Below are positions 34,333-48,700 of a stretch of DNA of 64,000 bases, piece by piece. A model generated the notes under the pieces. That model was not told the DNA's origin. It made no database searches and saw only the letters and a program-made list of their open reading frames with translations. The stretch is from NCBI GenBank assembly GCA_013398175.1, contig VZRZ01007315.1:64201-128200 (forward strand), written 5' to 3'. Origin of the DNA: Climacteris rufus. Its lineage: Eukaryota; Chordata; Aves; Passeriformes; Climacteridae. Numbering within the stretch: the first letter of the stretch is position 1; each line of letters starts with the position of its first letter. Both the position numbers and the translations under genes were made by a program.

Positions 34333-37300
34333 TTACTAAATAGCCAAAGATGTGGAATATTCTAATATTGATCTTTATACACCCTTGCTATTACTCTGAC
34401 TTTCTGAGAGTGGAAAATGAGATGAGGTGGAAATAGACTACATACAGGTATAGACTATAAGTAAATAGCTTGTGTTTGTGCTTATTACTATTTCTATTCA
34501 GGCTATGTATGAGAGGAAGGAGAAACCTTACCTTCTAATACCATGGCAGAGACCATAGAAGAAACATAGCTGTGTGTAGATAAGCACCACTTATTAACAA
34601 TTGTCATAATATGTACCAATATTACAAATAAATTCTAGTATATATTTAGAACTCTTGAAATTTGTACAATAATTTTGCATTATGAGATCAGACGGCATAA
34701 TGCAAGTTTTGTGAAGTCAAGGGGAATTTTACTGTTCACTTCACTGAAAACAAGTTTTATCCAAACTGCAAATGTTCTCTAAAACAGAACAAGGTTTTAT
34801 GCCAATAGAATCCATCCAGTTCCATCAGTATTTAATAACTAATTAATATTTTTGACTGAATAAGGGATTCAGTGTGGGCTTTCCTACTTTGTCACATTGA
34901 CTGCTGATGAGAATCATGCTGCTGACCATCAATCACCTTGCATACTTTGCCTGACAAAGCCGGGCAGGATGCTTCTCCCTACAATGAGAAGCCCAGCTCA
35001 GAAATTTACAGCTATATGTTCCCTGAAAGGAAAAAAATACATTTAAAAGGTTGGTGTTTTTTTTCTTTCATGGAGGTGATCTCTTTGTTTGTTTCTAGAT
35101 CTTGCTTTAGAAGAAAGGGTATCGGCTGTCTGAGCCCAGAATTCATAATGTGTAATTCATTACCGGGAGCAGGGACTCCTGTAAGGTACCATATCTCCTT
35201 GGCATAAAATACATGAATAAATCTCCCAATGTTCTCTGCGTCACAAGAACATACTTACAGCTCTTCTGCCTGGAAGGCTTCAGCATAGCCTCCTGTCTAC
35301 ACGGGATAGCTGCACTTAGAGAGGGAAAAGAGGTGTAATTAAGGGCTGGAACACTATGATATTGATGTAAGTGTAAGAGGCAGGTCATGGGGCTGACTGT
35401 TAAGAAATAAAAAGAAACAAATAATGAAAAAACAAAGAAAAAGATTCCTAACAGACATTGAAAGAAATTATCATAAAATCCACAAATACAAGTGGCAGAT
35501 TTTTACTTTAAATATGTATCAAAATTACTGTAAGGTAATATTTTATGCTTAATTCACAGATGTACTGTTGCATGTTCACGATGGTATAACTGTCAAGTTC
35601 AGTGTATATAACTGTTCATAAATTTAGGAGTCACTGGCCTTCTGCACTTGTTTTATTTCTAACTTTGAAAGGTCTGATTCATCACTCGTATTATTCAAAC
35701 TTAAAGTGTAGTGCACTTTCACTGGAATAAAAGTGGAACAGTCTGGCTTAAATCAGGCTCCATTCCATTTTCAATGTGATGAAAATGGTAAAAAATAGGT
35801 TTTTTCCAGTTCAACTCTAACATATTACCTTTCCCTGTGTAGACCCGAGCACTCTCAATTTCTGTCAGCTGTGGCTTGCTCTTGTCTTCTAGAATCAGAT
35901 TCTAGGTTAACAAAGAGTCAAACCCCTGTTCCATTTAGTAATTAAAAAATAAAAACAAAACAGAAGTGAAGAAGTAAGAAAAATATATGTAGAGAAACTG
36001 TGACATGCCATGGAAATCACTTTGCTGCTGAGATGATTTGAAAGTTCAAGACAGCTGTGATTCTTCCTCCCTGCCATAACTCCTTTTTCTTGTCAGTCCA
36101 CTCTTTTACAGTAGAAATTTCTTTCTACAACCAATGCACTGTTACATATTTTCCTTGATGCCTAGAAAATGCTTTTAATCTATATTGTAAGATATGTGTG
36201 GTGCTATGAAAAATCATATTCTTTGAAAAATCACATTGAAATCTCCTCTAGGTTATAGAGTAAGATATAACATTTTAAAATGTAGTTAGCGGTAAAAATT
36301 ATGAACATGTAAAGTTTTATCATCTATTTCCTTTATCAATTTTATCAATTTTAATTCTTCCCTCACTATGCTAAAGATGCAAGTAATGTTCTTACTGTCA
36401 CATTGACGTATGTTGCTCCCATAAGACATCTAGCTTCAGTTAAAAGTACTTGTGCAGACAAAGTTGAAGGTCTGCTCTGAAAAAAAGGTTATTTGTCTTT
36501 CATACATCTGACATTGTTGTAATATAAAACTTGTGGTATTTGTAGAAAATAATTATTTCAGAAGACAGAAAAGAGAAAAAAAATAAAAAAGCGGTGCTGT
36601 AAATTCAGAAAAGCATAATTATCCAATAGAACTAATGTAGATTTATATCACAGTGACTGTGGTTAGAACTTATTTCATAGCTAACTTACCTACTTGTACT
36701 CTACTACCCTTTCACATAGCCTTTTCTCAAAATCTATAATATCAGAATCCCAGCTCTTCTTTAACAGAAACTGATATCATAAGTCAGATTTTAAAGTGTA
36801 GGCAAATGCCTAAAATAGTATTTTCAAAAGCCCTTAATCTCCATTGAAACTAATCAGTATTGAAAATGAAAATGGAGGCAAGATTATAGTCTTGTGCCAT
36901 GAGATTATAGAGTGACATTTATTTTCTCTTACTCTAACCCAGGGATCTTTTAATTACTCCATAAAAAGAAGATCAGCTGAGAAAGGAAACATTTTAAAAG
37001 ATCTGTACCCTGTTTTATTTGTTTGCTGCCTACAACATAAGGTAGAATAATCAAATTTGAAAAACGTTATAGAAGAAAGCAATAAAATTACAGGGCAGGA
37101 AACACAACTGCTTAGAAGAAACCCAACTGTCAAGATTTGAAAAGAGAGCTGTCTTTTTGATAAGGGAAAAATTCACTAGTACTTCCATTCCTGAGCTATT
37201 TATGAATTTTACCCTAAATATAACTGGATAAAACAGAAACAAGGGTTACTGTGGAAGAGGCAAGACATGTTTTGAAACAAAAATTGCACAATTCTTTTCT

Positions 37301-39064
37301 AAAAGTGGAAGATATTTTGGTCTTTTTTTCTTTTTTTTTCATAGAAACACATACCTGTAATCCTGAGATGTAGGTGTGTAGCTTCAGGAGATGAACACTT
37401 CATTGGATATTTCCCATAGGCAGTATGCTTTGACTATTAAATATTTCACATTTGCTTCTTATCTCTCTTATGCCGGGTATCTTCAGGTGAATATTCATGT
37501 GTTCAGCTTAACGTTGTAAACTTCACAACCAAAATAAAGCTCATGCTTTTTGTAATGATGAGCAGTTTAATGTCATTGAAACTAATCATCTTTGAAATAG
37601 AGATAAAACCATGATTCAAAATGAAAATACATCATGATCAGGAATCTAATTTGCCATTAACCTAGATAAATTTTGTCGGATCACTTAAATCCCTTATATT
37701 TTAATAACAGTAATGGCAACAAAATATATAACCTGTGACTAATACAGGACTTCCAATAAGAACTGCAAACCCGTAAGGAGTTGATTCAATGAATGTCATC
37801 ACAAATCTGCTGGGAAGACACCAAGCAGAAAATGTTTTATACCTGTAGGGTATACTGTGCCTGTACAATATGGTTCTATATCACATGCACAGTGAATCTG
37901 TTGCTTCGAGGACAAGTAAACTGACTATGTGTTACTTGCTGAAGAGTTGCTCAGTATGTCATTGTGCCATTTTGCAGGATTTCTGAACATCCAAGAAACA
38001 GCATGATACTTCATCGGTCAGTGCAGCAGGGCAGTGGATTAAAACAGTACCCACAAAAACGTGGCATTGACAGCTGAGTCAGTGTATTGCTCTAAAATTC
38101 TTTACAGTATTTTGATACACAGATTCTGAGGTACTCTACTCTTTCAAATGAGATCCACTTCATAGCTTTATGCCTGTGTTTACAACAAGCCTTCTTGTGG
38201 TCAGAACAGTACTCATGAAATAAAAAAAAAGACACTTCTTTGAAATACTAAACTCATATCAGTTCATAGTTGTACAGAAGCCTCTATCTATGTATATGCC
38301 AGGAGTTCTGGATTAAATATGTGTTTATAATAATCATTAACATAATGCCTACATAATACCTGCATAAATATTAACATAACCTACATAGGTATCCTGGCTT
38401 TGATGCAGAATTCACTTTAACTTCTGCTTATTGAAGAAATAATTCCTGTTTATATGCTTAAAGTAGTCAAAAATTTCAAGTCATATGTGTGGAGATCACA
38501 GAAGGAAAATCACAACAAAATAATACATAGCAATATTAAGAGACAAAACAAACTGAGAAAAAAAAAAAAACAAACAAAACCAAACTGCAAGGAGAATTAA
38601 AAAAACCAGAATTTGGACAAAGAATGAAACAGACAAGCCTTGGTAAGATTAAAACAAGAAAATGAGAAAAAATATGTGACAGCAAAAGGGAAGGAAAATG
38701 TCAGAAAATAAAAAGAGATAGCACCAGTGACACCGGTTTTTTTCCTTCAGGACAAGACCAGTGATCATGCAAGCAACCATGGGGAGAGAGAAGTTATAGG
38801 AAACTCATAGAAAACTCACTGAGAGTTCTGATAACAAGTTAATGTTGTGCTAGAATGAGAAGCTGGGGTGCTGGAGTGGCTAGTACTTTGAAGACATGGG
38901 CTCACTTACAAGTTTTTGCACAGCTAAATATAGACAAAAGTCAAATTTGATTATTTTTAAGGAATGTGAGGTATGAGGTTTAGTATGATCAAAACTTTCC
39001 AATTGTATCCTGTGCTGTGTCAAAAGAAGTGAAGTCCCTAGGTCAAGCAAGGTGATTCTATAGC
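34333..39064. other. AT-rich unique DNA
   Basis: No recognised element over about 4.7 kb apart from A-rich runs near 36574 and 38560-38580. ORFs are short. Confidence 0.45.
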
Positions 39065-39420
39065 TCGATTCCACTCGAGATCACTCCACCCGGAGTGCTG
39101 CATCCAGCTCTGCGGTTTCCAACACAAGAAAGATGTGGACCCGATGGAGTGAATCCAGAGGAGGCCACAAAGATGCTCAGAGGGCTGGAGCACCTCTCCT
39201 GCGAAGACAGGCTGAAAGAGTTGGGAGACCTTATAGCAGTCTTCCAGTACCTAAAGGGGCCTTCAGGAGAGCTGAAGAGGGAATTTTCACAAGGGCATAT
39301 AGTAATAGGACGATATAAGAGCTTTAAACTGAAAGAGGGTAGGTTTAAATGTGGAAAAAATTCTTTCCTGTGAGGATGGTGAGGCAGTGGAACAAGTTTC
39401 TCAGAGAAGTTGTGGATGCC
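39065..39420 (+). mobile_element. CR1 LINE, 5' part of a copy split by an LTR
   Basis: This follows CR1: 'cggagtgctgcatccagctctg', 'gaggaggccacaaagatgctcagagggctggagcacc', 'gacaggctgaaagagttggg', 'ttccagtacctaaagggg', 'cacaagggcatatagtaataggac' and 'ctcagagaagttgtggatgcc'. The text breaks at 39420 and resumes at 40583. A piece of about 35 bases ('ctgttcagcctgg...') is deleted near 39225. Confidence 0.92.
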
Positions 39421-40582
39421 GGTGGTGGTTTGACCCTGCCTGGATACCAGGTGCCCACCAAAGTTGTTCCATCTCTTCCATCCTTAACTGGATAGAGAAG
39501 AGAAAATATAACAAAAGGCTCATGAGCTGAGGCAAGGACAGGGAGAGATCACTCACCAATTACTGTCACAAGAAAACCAGTTCTGACTTAGAGAACTTAA
39601 ATGAATTTATTACCAATCAGAATTAGAGTAGGGTAATGAGAAGTTAAAAAAAAAAACAAGACTCAGAAACACCTTCACACCACCTCTCTTTTCTTCCTGG
39701 ACTTAATGTAATTCCTGATTCTCTACCTCCTCAACCCCAGTGGCACAGGGAGATGGGGAATGGGGTTAGAATCAGTTCATCACATGTTGTTTTCTGCTGC
39801 TACTTGTTCCTAATCAGGCTGAGTAATCCTTCCCTTGCTCCAGTGTGGGGTTTCCCCCACAGGAAACAATCCTTCATGAAGGCCTCCAATATGAATCTGT
39901 TCCACAGGTTTCAGTTGTTCATGAACTGCTCCTGTGGGGTCTCTTTCATGGGGTGCAGCCCTTCAAGAACAGGTGCTCCAACATGAGTCCCTCACAGGGT
40001 TATAAGTCCTACCATCAAACCTGCTCCAACACGGCTTCCTCTCTCTCCGTAGTTCTGCCTATCCTGCCAGAACACTGCTCCAGCATGAATTTCCCATGTG
40101 GTCACAGCCTTCTTTCAGGCATTCACCTGCTGCAGCATACTGCACTTTTGGGTCTCCTACATGGGCTGAAAATGGATCTCTGGTCCCACAAGGACCTCCA
40201 TGTTCTGCACGGGCACCTTCTGCCTAACCATGGTCTGCACCACAGACTGCAGGGGTATCTCAGCTCCAGCACCTAGATCACCTCCTCTGCCTCCTTCTTT
40301 ATTGACCTTGGTGTCTGCAGAATTACTTCTCTCACATATTCTCACACCCTTCTTCTCTGCTGCAATTACTTCTGCCCAATAACTTTGTTTCATTCGTAAA
40401 TTATGACACCACAGAGGCATTTCTACATCACTGATTGGCTTGGCCTTGGCCAATGGTGGATCTGTCTTTGAGCCAGCTGACATTGGCTCATCCAGGTATG
40501 GGAGAAGCTTCTGGCATGTTCTCATGGATGCCACCCCTGTAGCCCCACTTTACCAAAATCTTGCTATGCAAACCCAGGACCA
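39421..40582 (-). mobile_element. Avian ERV solo LTR, copy 3, inside CR1
   Basis: This is the same LTR family as 10651 and 11811, in the same strand orientation. On the plus strand it starts 'ggtggtttgaccctgcctgg' and has the GATAGAGAAGAG block, 'atgaatttattaccaatcag', a long series of TGCTCC/CACAGG cassettes, 'atgacaccacagaggcatttc' and a final GCAAACCCAGGACCA. The ORF of 143 codons in it (39845-40276) is a by-product of cassette repeats on the non-sense strand. Flanking ATGCC on the left and ATGAC on the right are close to a 5-base target duplication, but the exact ends are uncertain by a few bases. No internal retroviral sequence remains. Confidence 0.85.
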
Positions 40583-40737
40583 TGACCCATCCCTGAAAGC
40601 ATCCAGGATCACACTGGATGGGGCTTTGAGCAACGTGGTCAAGTGGATGGCCTTTCTTGTCCATGGCAGGGGATTTGGAACTAGATGATCTTTCAGGTCC
40701 CTTTCACCACAAATCATTGTATGATTCTATGATTCTC
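40583..40737 (+). mobile_element. CR1 LINE, 3' end of the copy split by the LTR
   Basis: CR1 resumes with 'cccatccctgaaagcatccagg', 'tggatggggctttgagcaacgtggtc', 'catggcaggggatttggaactagatgatctttcaggtccc' and a tail ATGATTCTATGATTCTCA at 40721-40737. Joined conceptually to 39065-39420 it gives a continuous CR1 3' end, which is what shows the LTR to be an insertion. Confidence 0.94.
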
Positions 40738-42111
40738 AGTGAATTCTATAGAAATAAAAGGGAGGGAGGGAGTGAGGAGGAAGGCTGATGGGGGCAGGAG
40801 AAAGTTTTGCACACAGGATATTCAGAAATTAGTTAAAAATTTGAAAGCATTCAGATAATCAAAACTGTTCAATATTTCTAAACAACAGTTCTGCCCTTTC
40901 AATGTTATTAGTTCCGATTCTCTCTTTGAATATGCCTCTAATGTCTCCTGAAAGCCTTCATTTTAAGTAATTTTAAGTGAGGTCTCTGCAGTGCAATAAG
41001 TATTGTCTTGGAATGTGATATATGTATATATTTAGCTGCAGACTAGGACTGAGTGGCTATTAAATTCTGAAAAGTCACTGCACTGACACTCCACCCTGAC
41101 CTTTCTCCATGAGAGCTATAAACACTGTGGATTATGAAAGGAGAAAAAAAAATCCAGGGTTAGAACCAAAACTGTACTTTTACAACTTCACATCAAAGTA
41201 ATTTAGAAAGTTGCTTTGCTATGAAATTGCCATAACTTTCTAATCTAAATGCTATCATTTCATTATGAGGTTCTTTAACATACCTAAACTTAAGTATACT
41301 GGCTCCTTGTGCAGATCTATTCATGTAAATGATGATGCAGCTATTTATATTGATACTTCCAGTGAAAATCCTCTCGCCTAACTTGAGTTGTCTATAATGT
41401 GGAAGTCTACATCTGAGACACACTCCCTAAAATCTCTTTATAGTTCCTCCAAGTGAAGCAAAGAGGCATTTTTAGGAAGCAATTTGTTTGTTCTATTTTA
41501 AGCTGAGATTAATTGTTCACTACAGTTGGTTCTTTCTCTCTCTCTAGGAGCATAAAAGACCAGATTACAAATGCTTGGGGAAATTAGTTTTGGCACAAAT
41601 ATTCAGAAGGAGATGTCGACATTTAGACAGAGGAAGCCTGCCTTCAGATTCTGCATAGACAAACATAATAGAAAAGGCTGTGATAGTTCCAATTCTGGTT
41701 TTGCTTTGCAAGTAGGAATGCCACATTCGAATGAAGGTTTTAGCTAACAAAGCACTGCAAACATATTAATGAAGACTGCTGCATAGAGGGCATGTATATG
41801 TGTTTGTAAAGGTAAGGAAAGATCAGTGACTCAGATTTCTAAAGAAGTATTAATTGTTAAAATGTTCTTTAGTATGAAATTGTTTTATCAAATGATTTTA
41901 CTTCCTGGTTTCTCAGTTATGTTTTCTCCTTCTTGAGACAATTTAAAGTTGCAAAGTAGCTGGGGATTACAAAATTTAAGTCTCTTTGGATGGGAGTTAG
42001 TGCAAGACATATATTCATATTTATTTCTGAGATAGGTTTCTCAACTTTTACTATGGTCAGTGGAAATGCTGGAAGTGTAAAATATATGCATCTAAATTCA
42101 GAAATATTAAA
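40738..42111. other. AT-rich unique DNA
   Basis: There is a short GGGA-type purine run (40757-40800) and a (CT)n run at 41531-41545. No transposon or exon is recognised. Confidence 0.4.
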
Positions 42112-42735
42112 TCCTAGAATCACAGAATCACGAAGGTTGGAAAATGCCTTTAAGAACATCAAGTCCAACTGCTAACCCAGCAGTGCCAAGTCCGCCACTA
42201 AAACATGTCCTGGAGGACCATGTTGTCACATCTCCAAGGACAACAACTCAACCACTTCTCTTGGCAACCTGTTCCAGTGCTTGACATCCATTGCAGGGAA
42301 ATAATGTTTCCTAATAACCAAACTAAAACTCCCCTGGTACAATCTGAGACCATTTTCTCTTGTCCTACTTAGCAGAACAGCCCAACACCACCTTGTTACA
42401 ACATACTTTCAGGTTGGAGAGCAATAAGGTGTCCCTTCAGTCTCCTTTTCTCCAGGTTAGGCTACTCTACTTGTTGTTGTTCTTGGCCTCAGTGCATTGA
42501 TCCAGCCTGTCTGGATCCCTCTGTAGAACCTTCCTACCCTCCAGCAGATCAACATTCCCATCCAGCTTGGTGTCACCTGCAGATGTATTGAGGGAGCACC
42601 CAATCCTCTCATCCAGATCATTGATAAAGATATTAAACAGAACTGGTCCCAGTATTGAGCCTTGGAGGACACCACTCATGACTGGTCGCTAACTAGATTT
42701 AATTACATTCACCAACTCTCTCTGGGCTCATAACT
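42112..42735 (-). mobile_element. CR1 LINE fragment, 3' region joined to an RT remnant
   Basis: On the plus strand it begins with the reversed tail, CTAGAATCACAGAATCACG, and 'aaggttggaaaatgcctttaagaacatcaagtccaa'. It passes through 'ggcaacctgttccagtgcttgac' and 'ctccttttctccagg' to about 42470. There the sequence jumps to the RT region. On the minus strand that part reads [18 protein letters not shown] and then SAGDTK where the active box should be FADDTK, followed by [12 protein letters not shown]. About 400 bases of CR1 between the two parts are missing. The element is inactive. Confidence 0.92.
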
Positions 42736-45700
42736 GTGTTATGAGAGATTAAATAAATCTATAAGTTATGGTGGATGACCATTCACAATATTCACTGTTC
42801 TCAACTTCAAAAATCAAAGAGGGTCGGACTAACTAGAGGTCTAAAGTTCATCCCAGACCTTTCAAATGATTGAGGTTGTGTCAGTAAGTCAAGTTAGTAT
42901 ATGAAGTTCTTTGCAACTATCCCTGTTTCTAGAACTTAAAATTTCACAAGAAGTACTTTTTAATCCTTAACATGGTTATCAGTGTCATCAGTTTAATATG
43001 AAATTTGTCTAAAAAATTTTATTTTGCTTTAGTGTGTGCTTGTGAACAGGTATGTTTTAAGAAGCAAGCCTAGCAAACGAAATAACTCTTCATTTGGGCA
43101 CATCAGTATCTGTTTTAATTTTGTGATTTATATTTCTAAACAGATGTATCCACATTTTTTCTGGTTTTCCTTAAGTAGCTCTTAACATCTTTTCCTCAAG
43201 TTAGCTAAAAGATATAACAGTATCACTTTAAATGAGAAACATGACTATGACTACAAAGAGATGTTTGTTCAAAAAATAAAATAAAATAAACAAGAAAGAT
43301 GCATTTTAAAAGGAATGCTGCTCCAATTCCTAGTTTTGATCATGTAATCACATAAATCGTTTTACTGTGACAATTCAGTAGTAAATGAGTGATGTATAGA
43401 GGGTTTTTTTATTGTCAGCTCAGTACTCTAAATTCAGCGAATAGCAGGAGATGTGCCACTTGCAGATACTGAAATAAAAGGCTGGTGATAGCTATCAACA
43501 GATACCTTCTACAGAATGAAACAAATCTGACTCCTAACACATAGAAAATACAAAGCAAACCCTACAGCAGTTCATTAGTAAGTATTGGGCAAGGGTGTCT
43601 TGGGCATAGTTCCCTTTCCCAATTATTCAAAAGAAATTTAAAGCTTTTGAATCTCCAGCTGACCATATTCTTTTCTGCTGTGTGTTGTCACTATTATTAT
43701 TCTAGTTAAACTGATCATAAAAGAACCAAAACACAACATGTCTGGTTTTTTTTTTCAGTGAGAGAGTATTTTCTCTATATTGTGTACTGAGAACAGCTTT
43801 GAGATATTTCAAATACTGCACACCAAAGTTCCATGATTCATGGGTGTTCAAGACCACATGGCCTGTACTTAAATAGGATATATGTTCTCTGTGTGGCTCA
43901 AGGTGCTGCTGGGTATGTCTAAATATCTAGTTGTAGTTGTGTAGGCTAGAGGTAAGTGGGAAGCAAAGCAATCCATATTTTTACCGGTTTTTGAGGCTGT
44001 TCTACACTCAGAATTTATGGCAAGCCCTATTTTTAATTTTCAGAAGAGTAATTTATGGATTTTAACTTAACATTCCATTTCAGAGGCTATGGAGAGTTAA
44101 CAAATAAACTAGTTTGATTGCCTAAGTACAACATGCTTTTGACACTAAAACAACTTGTTCAAATTCTTTGGTGATTGAATAAATGTCTTTTTGTTGCCCT
44201 GGGCTGTATCTAAACAGTACTGTTCTCTGTCCCACTGCCCTTTTCCATGCAGGGTAACAAGAATATATTTACAACAGTCAGCAACCTGATAAAACTATTC
44301 AGACATGAGAATGAAATGACTGAAGAAACAGAATTACTTCAGTTATGTGAAAATATCCTCACATTAGAATAAGTTTATCACTTCAGCACAAAAGGTGTGC
44401 TATTTTTCTGAGATAGTGAGGTTTCTATACTGGAGATAAGTTAGTTTCCTTCAGGCTTGTCAACTGAACAAGACACAGAAAACGTATAACCCTATTCATG
44501 AATTTTAATTCTAAAATACCTTAGCTGAAATCCCTTTAACAGCTGAATTTCTTTGTCCACCAAGGAATCTGAGTAGTATAGTTACTGTTAACAGTGCTAC
44601 ATACCAAATAGATATTAACCAAAAGAATGGTTAATATATTCAACAGATAAATGGCTGCACAAGTAGAGATACTTTTGCCATCTGAATTTAAAGAGTCATG
44701 TGAAGCAAGGGAAAATATCACACTGCATGGTATCATTGGGAGAAGACACTAATCCAGTTGAAGCTCATTGGCATATATTTTCACTACTCAGACTACTGAT
44801 TAGTGTGTCAGAAGCCAGTCTGTAGCAGCACACTTGGGGGATAAGTGCCTTTACCAGTCACCCAGTATGTATTCTGTACTTATAGCTGGAAAGTCCCTCT
44901 TCCATAATTTAGATAGATTATCTGAGTCCATCAGTTGTCTATTCGTTTTTCAAACACTTCATGTTTCAAATGATGTTTGAAACATTCAGATGTCTTACAC
45001 AAAGTGGAGGCAAACTAATAGAAATACCTAAAAACTAAATTATATCTGAAAGTGTTCTAACATAGAGGACCTGTAACTTCACCAAACAAAGAACAGATTG
45101 CACGAAACGTTGCCACAGAAGGGGGTCAAAGCTCTTTTCCTCCACAGTTACTCTATCCTAGTTCTGAAATAAGTTCTAGGCAGTGCACCCCACCTGCTGC
45201 TCCAGACAACAGATTAATGCTAAAAAAAATAAGAACATAAATAAGACTGACACATTGCTCTGACACTTCTTCCTTCCTTTTCCCTCAATGCAATAGCAAA
45301 GAAACAGCAAACGATCCATGTCTTTTTAATACTGAAGCCACACAGTTTTGTAAACTGAGCTCTTTTACTACTTCTGACCTGACAATATAACTTACTAAAT
45401 ATGCAGCAATATAATCTTGAGCATCACAATTGTCGCAGTCACTCCTGTCACACAGGAGTGGTCTTTGGTCCCCTCTTTCATCTTTTACTTGGCTTTAATA
45501 AGAACCTCTCAGTATCTACATTCACTACCACTTTTTTGATTTCAGTGCTGCAGGTAGCACTGGTAATTTAAGACACCCTCTTCAACAGTCTCACTGATGA
45601 CCTCAGTAAGCACCTCAGAAGGTGATTCCTCAGTGCTCCTGTGGTTGGAAATCTATTAAACTTGAGTCAAACGAATCTTAGCCTCTAATAAATGAAAACT

Positions 45701-48700
45701 AGAATGAACCAACAACCTTGGAAACTATTCACTGCCATCATGCTATCCACAGACTACAAGTTTCTTTTTTCTTTTGATGTGATTTTTTTCTTTCACTTCT
45801 GAAATGCTCAGTGTCCTTACATGAGCTTTATCTCCAATTATACTTGCATAAAAGCCATGCATATCTAGCCTAATATAATAGTGCTTCCCATACAGATGAA
45901 ACATGTCTATATAATTTCTTCCTTCAGAACAGATATGAAGAGTTGTTTTATCTCCAGGAAACTAACCTGCTTCAAAGACACAGTACATTGTTAAAGATCC
46001 ATGCAGGGTACAATTAGGAAAGAGGGAAATATAACATATCACACTCAGCATCAAACTCGATGTATTCCATTACCTATCCTGTGAAAGAGATGAACAAATC
46101 CTGATTAAATATTTTCTAAGTCTGTATAAAGAAAATTCAGTCTTAAGATTGCCTTCTAGAAACAAAACATAGGTCTCATTATTGCTAATATTTTCAGGGC
46201 AGATGTTGAATCTATCGCATACTTGACATATCTGCCTAGATTGTGGAAGTTTACAGATTGTATTTAAGTTGGGGTGGATGTGGAATAAAACATGGGAAAA
46301 GCAGAATACTTTGAAAATCCTGCTGCTTTATTCGTTATTTAGAATCAAACTGTGTGGGATCAGCCTTGAGGCGGTTCAGAAGACTCGAGACTTGTGCAGA
46401 ATCAGGTGTTACAGTCTTATTTCAAACAGATTAAAAAGATAATTATCTAGCATGTACTAAACAGGCACCCTTCAAATTTCTGTGTCAGCCAGACAAGTGG
46501 TACTTTAGAAGGTACAGACTGATCTTGTGAAGGCTGTTGGAATGTGTCAACACTGACTGCCCTGCAATCAACCTGAAGATTTAAATATTTTACAAGTTTT
46601 ATAAGACCATTTCTATGACCTAATCAATTTAATACTGAGGTGTCAGAGCTGGGCAAATGGGAAAAAATCAACTGCGCTCTCTTGTCACATCAGACATTTG
46701 GTCTTGCGCTTAATCTCCTTAATGAATTTTGCTCTTGTAAAGCTTAAGGGATCAGATGAAGGATGTGCAAATCACAGAGACCCTCATTCCTCACCCACCC
46801 CCTCATCATGTTTAATATACCAAGCCCTCAACTTGCCGTCACAATTCATCTGTCAGCATGCCACCTGGGCTTTGTAAACTTCAGCATCTATACTGGATCC
46901 TTGCCATAATTCAGCAGGGCCACTAAGGGCTCCTGGTGATTCTAGGGAAAAAAAACAAAAGAAAGCCACCCACTCATGCACATGCATGCAGGACATAATT
47001 TTACATCTGATGAATTCCTGAATGAAAATTAATAGAAGTTCCAGAAAAGTCATCAAAAACAGGGAGCAGGACCTCAAGATGTCTGAAGACTGAATAAAAA
47101 CCTCAAAATCCTTCTTCAGGGTGAGCTATCAAATTTTACAGTGCCAGGATAACCTTTGAGTACATATACAGAAACCTGGGACAGAGGAGAGAGAGGAAAA
47201 GAAGCTCCTATGCCCAGGAGAAATTCACACAAGTGAATGGGATGAGCCTTGCCATTCTTGCAGCAGTAGAGGCTGAAATATTATGTAGAGGCAGACTGAT
47301 GAATGCCACAAAATGCCAGCTACTGAGATGGTGTATAAAACGGATATCTCTGATTCAGTGTTTATAAAGACTTTTTCAACTTTATGGCACAATGTAGCTT
47401 ACTCCAGAAAATTAGTATGTCTGTCATAACATTGTCCAATATCTCAGTTGTAAACTTTGCCAGTCATAACTCCCGTTCTGGCTGGTACTGCACTGAGTTG
47501 CATTGAATGAGCTTGTTCCAGAATCAGCTCAACCAGTAGGCATTTAAGACTGTGTGCATAGTTCTGTATTCTGGAAAATAAAAAAATATTAACCTACTAG
47601 TAAAACAAAAGGTTTCCACTTGGATCATCCAAAATATAGCAAGAATTTAGAAGTTAGTAACATTCCAGTAAGTTGTTCACCAATAACAGTTTAATAGGAT
47701 GAGACAAAGAAACAATAAAGCAGTAAAAGAAAAAGGAAAGATGGCAAGAAGAGCATAAGAAGCATGACAAAATACAGAGCCTTCAAAATACAAAGCCTTC
47801 CAAGGTATACCATCTGGATCTTAACTGAGTCATGGATCTGTTAATGCCATGGGTGGATAGGAAGACTGTCTCCCTCAGAGAAGCTGAATCCCACACTTAA
47901 CTCTATACCAGGGAGAATGTACTTACTGTTACACCTTTTTACAGGGTGGATTTTTTTTTCACATTTTGGCTTGTTTTGATTATGTTTTCTCCCACATTGT
48001 CATTTTACTTTGTGAGCCAAACTGGATCACAGGGATCACAAACACAATATATTCCTTATTTTATAGGAACCCTAAGGGATAGAGCCAGAGCAGACAGAAT
48101 CTCAAGGAAACTAACCTAACCTTGAATTTTCTGGGAAAAAAAAAAGTTTCTTCCAACCTCTGTTTTACTGCATCTTTTTCTATATATACAGCAAAGTCTG
48201 TCAAGAAACTCTGATTGTTTCAACACAGTAATGCACAATTATTACAAACATTTTCATTTCTGTTTGGTGGATATTGTGCTAACAATGAAGTCTTTTAATA
48301 AGAGAAACACCCATTTGCTGAGAAAAAAAAGTTATTTTCTCCTTTTAAAAAAATTTTGATAGGATTTTTTTGTTGTTGTTTTTTACAGAGAATGTGTCAT
48401 GAGCTCCTAGAGGTATGAAATTACTCAGTCATACATAATAGTTCTTGTCAGCCTCACCCTTTGAGGAGCAAAGATAGAAGGAAAGATTTATTGTGTAAAT
48501 AGAAAGGCGTCAGGGCTCTCTTTAAAGTGGAACGCTGAACATTACCTGAGATAAGAAAGGCATCTTGCATATCCTAGTAATACCACCAGAACCAAAGATG
48601 GAAAAGGAGAACATACAGACTAGCAGAAAACTGTTTGCCATGAACATTTTGTGACTCTGAAAATCTGCTTTGATATATTGAGCTTCCTGAGACAGCATTT

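Noticed and set aside
39845..40276. 143-codon ORF, the longest in the window
   Set aside because: It lies inside the LTR on the strand opposite to the LTR's own direction and comes from repeated GC-rich cassettes.
44821..44840. Start of a second copy of the 22229 LTR-like insertion
   Set aside because: About 16 of the first bases agree, but the likeness ends there.
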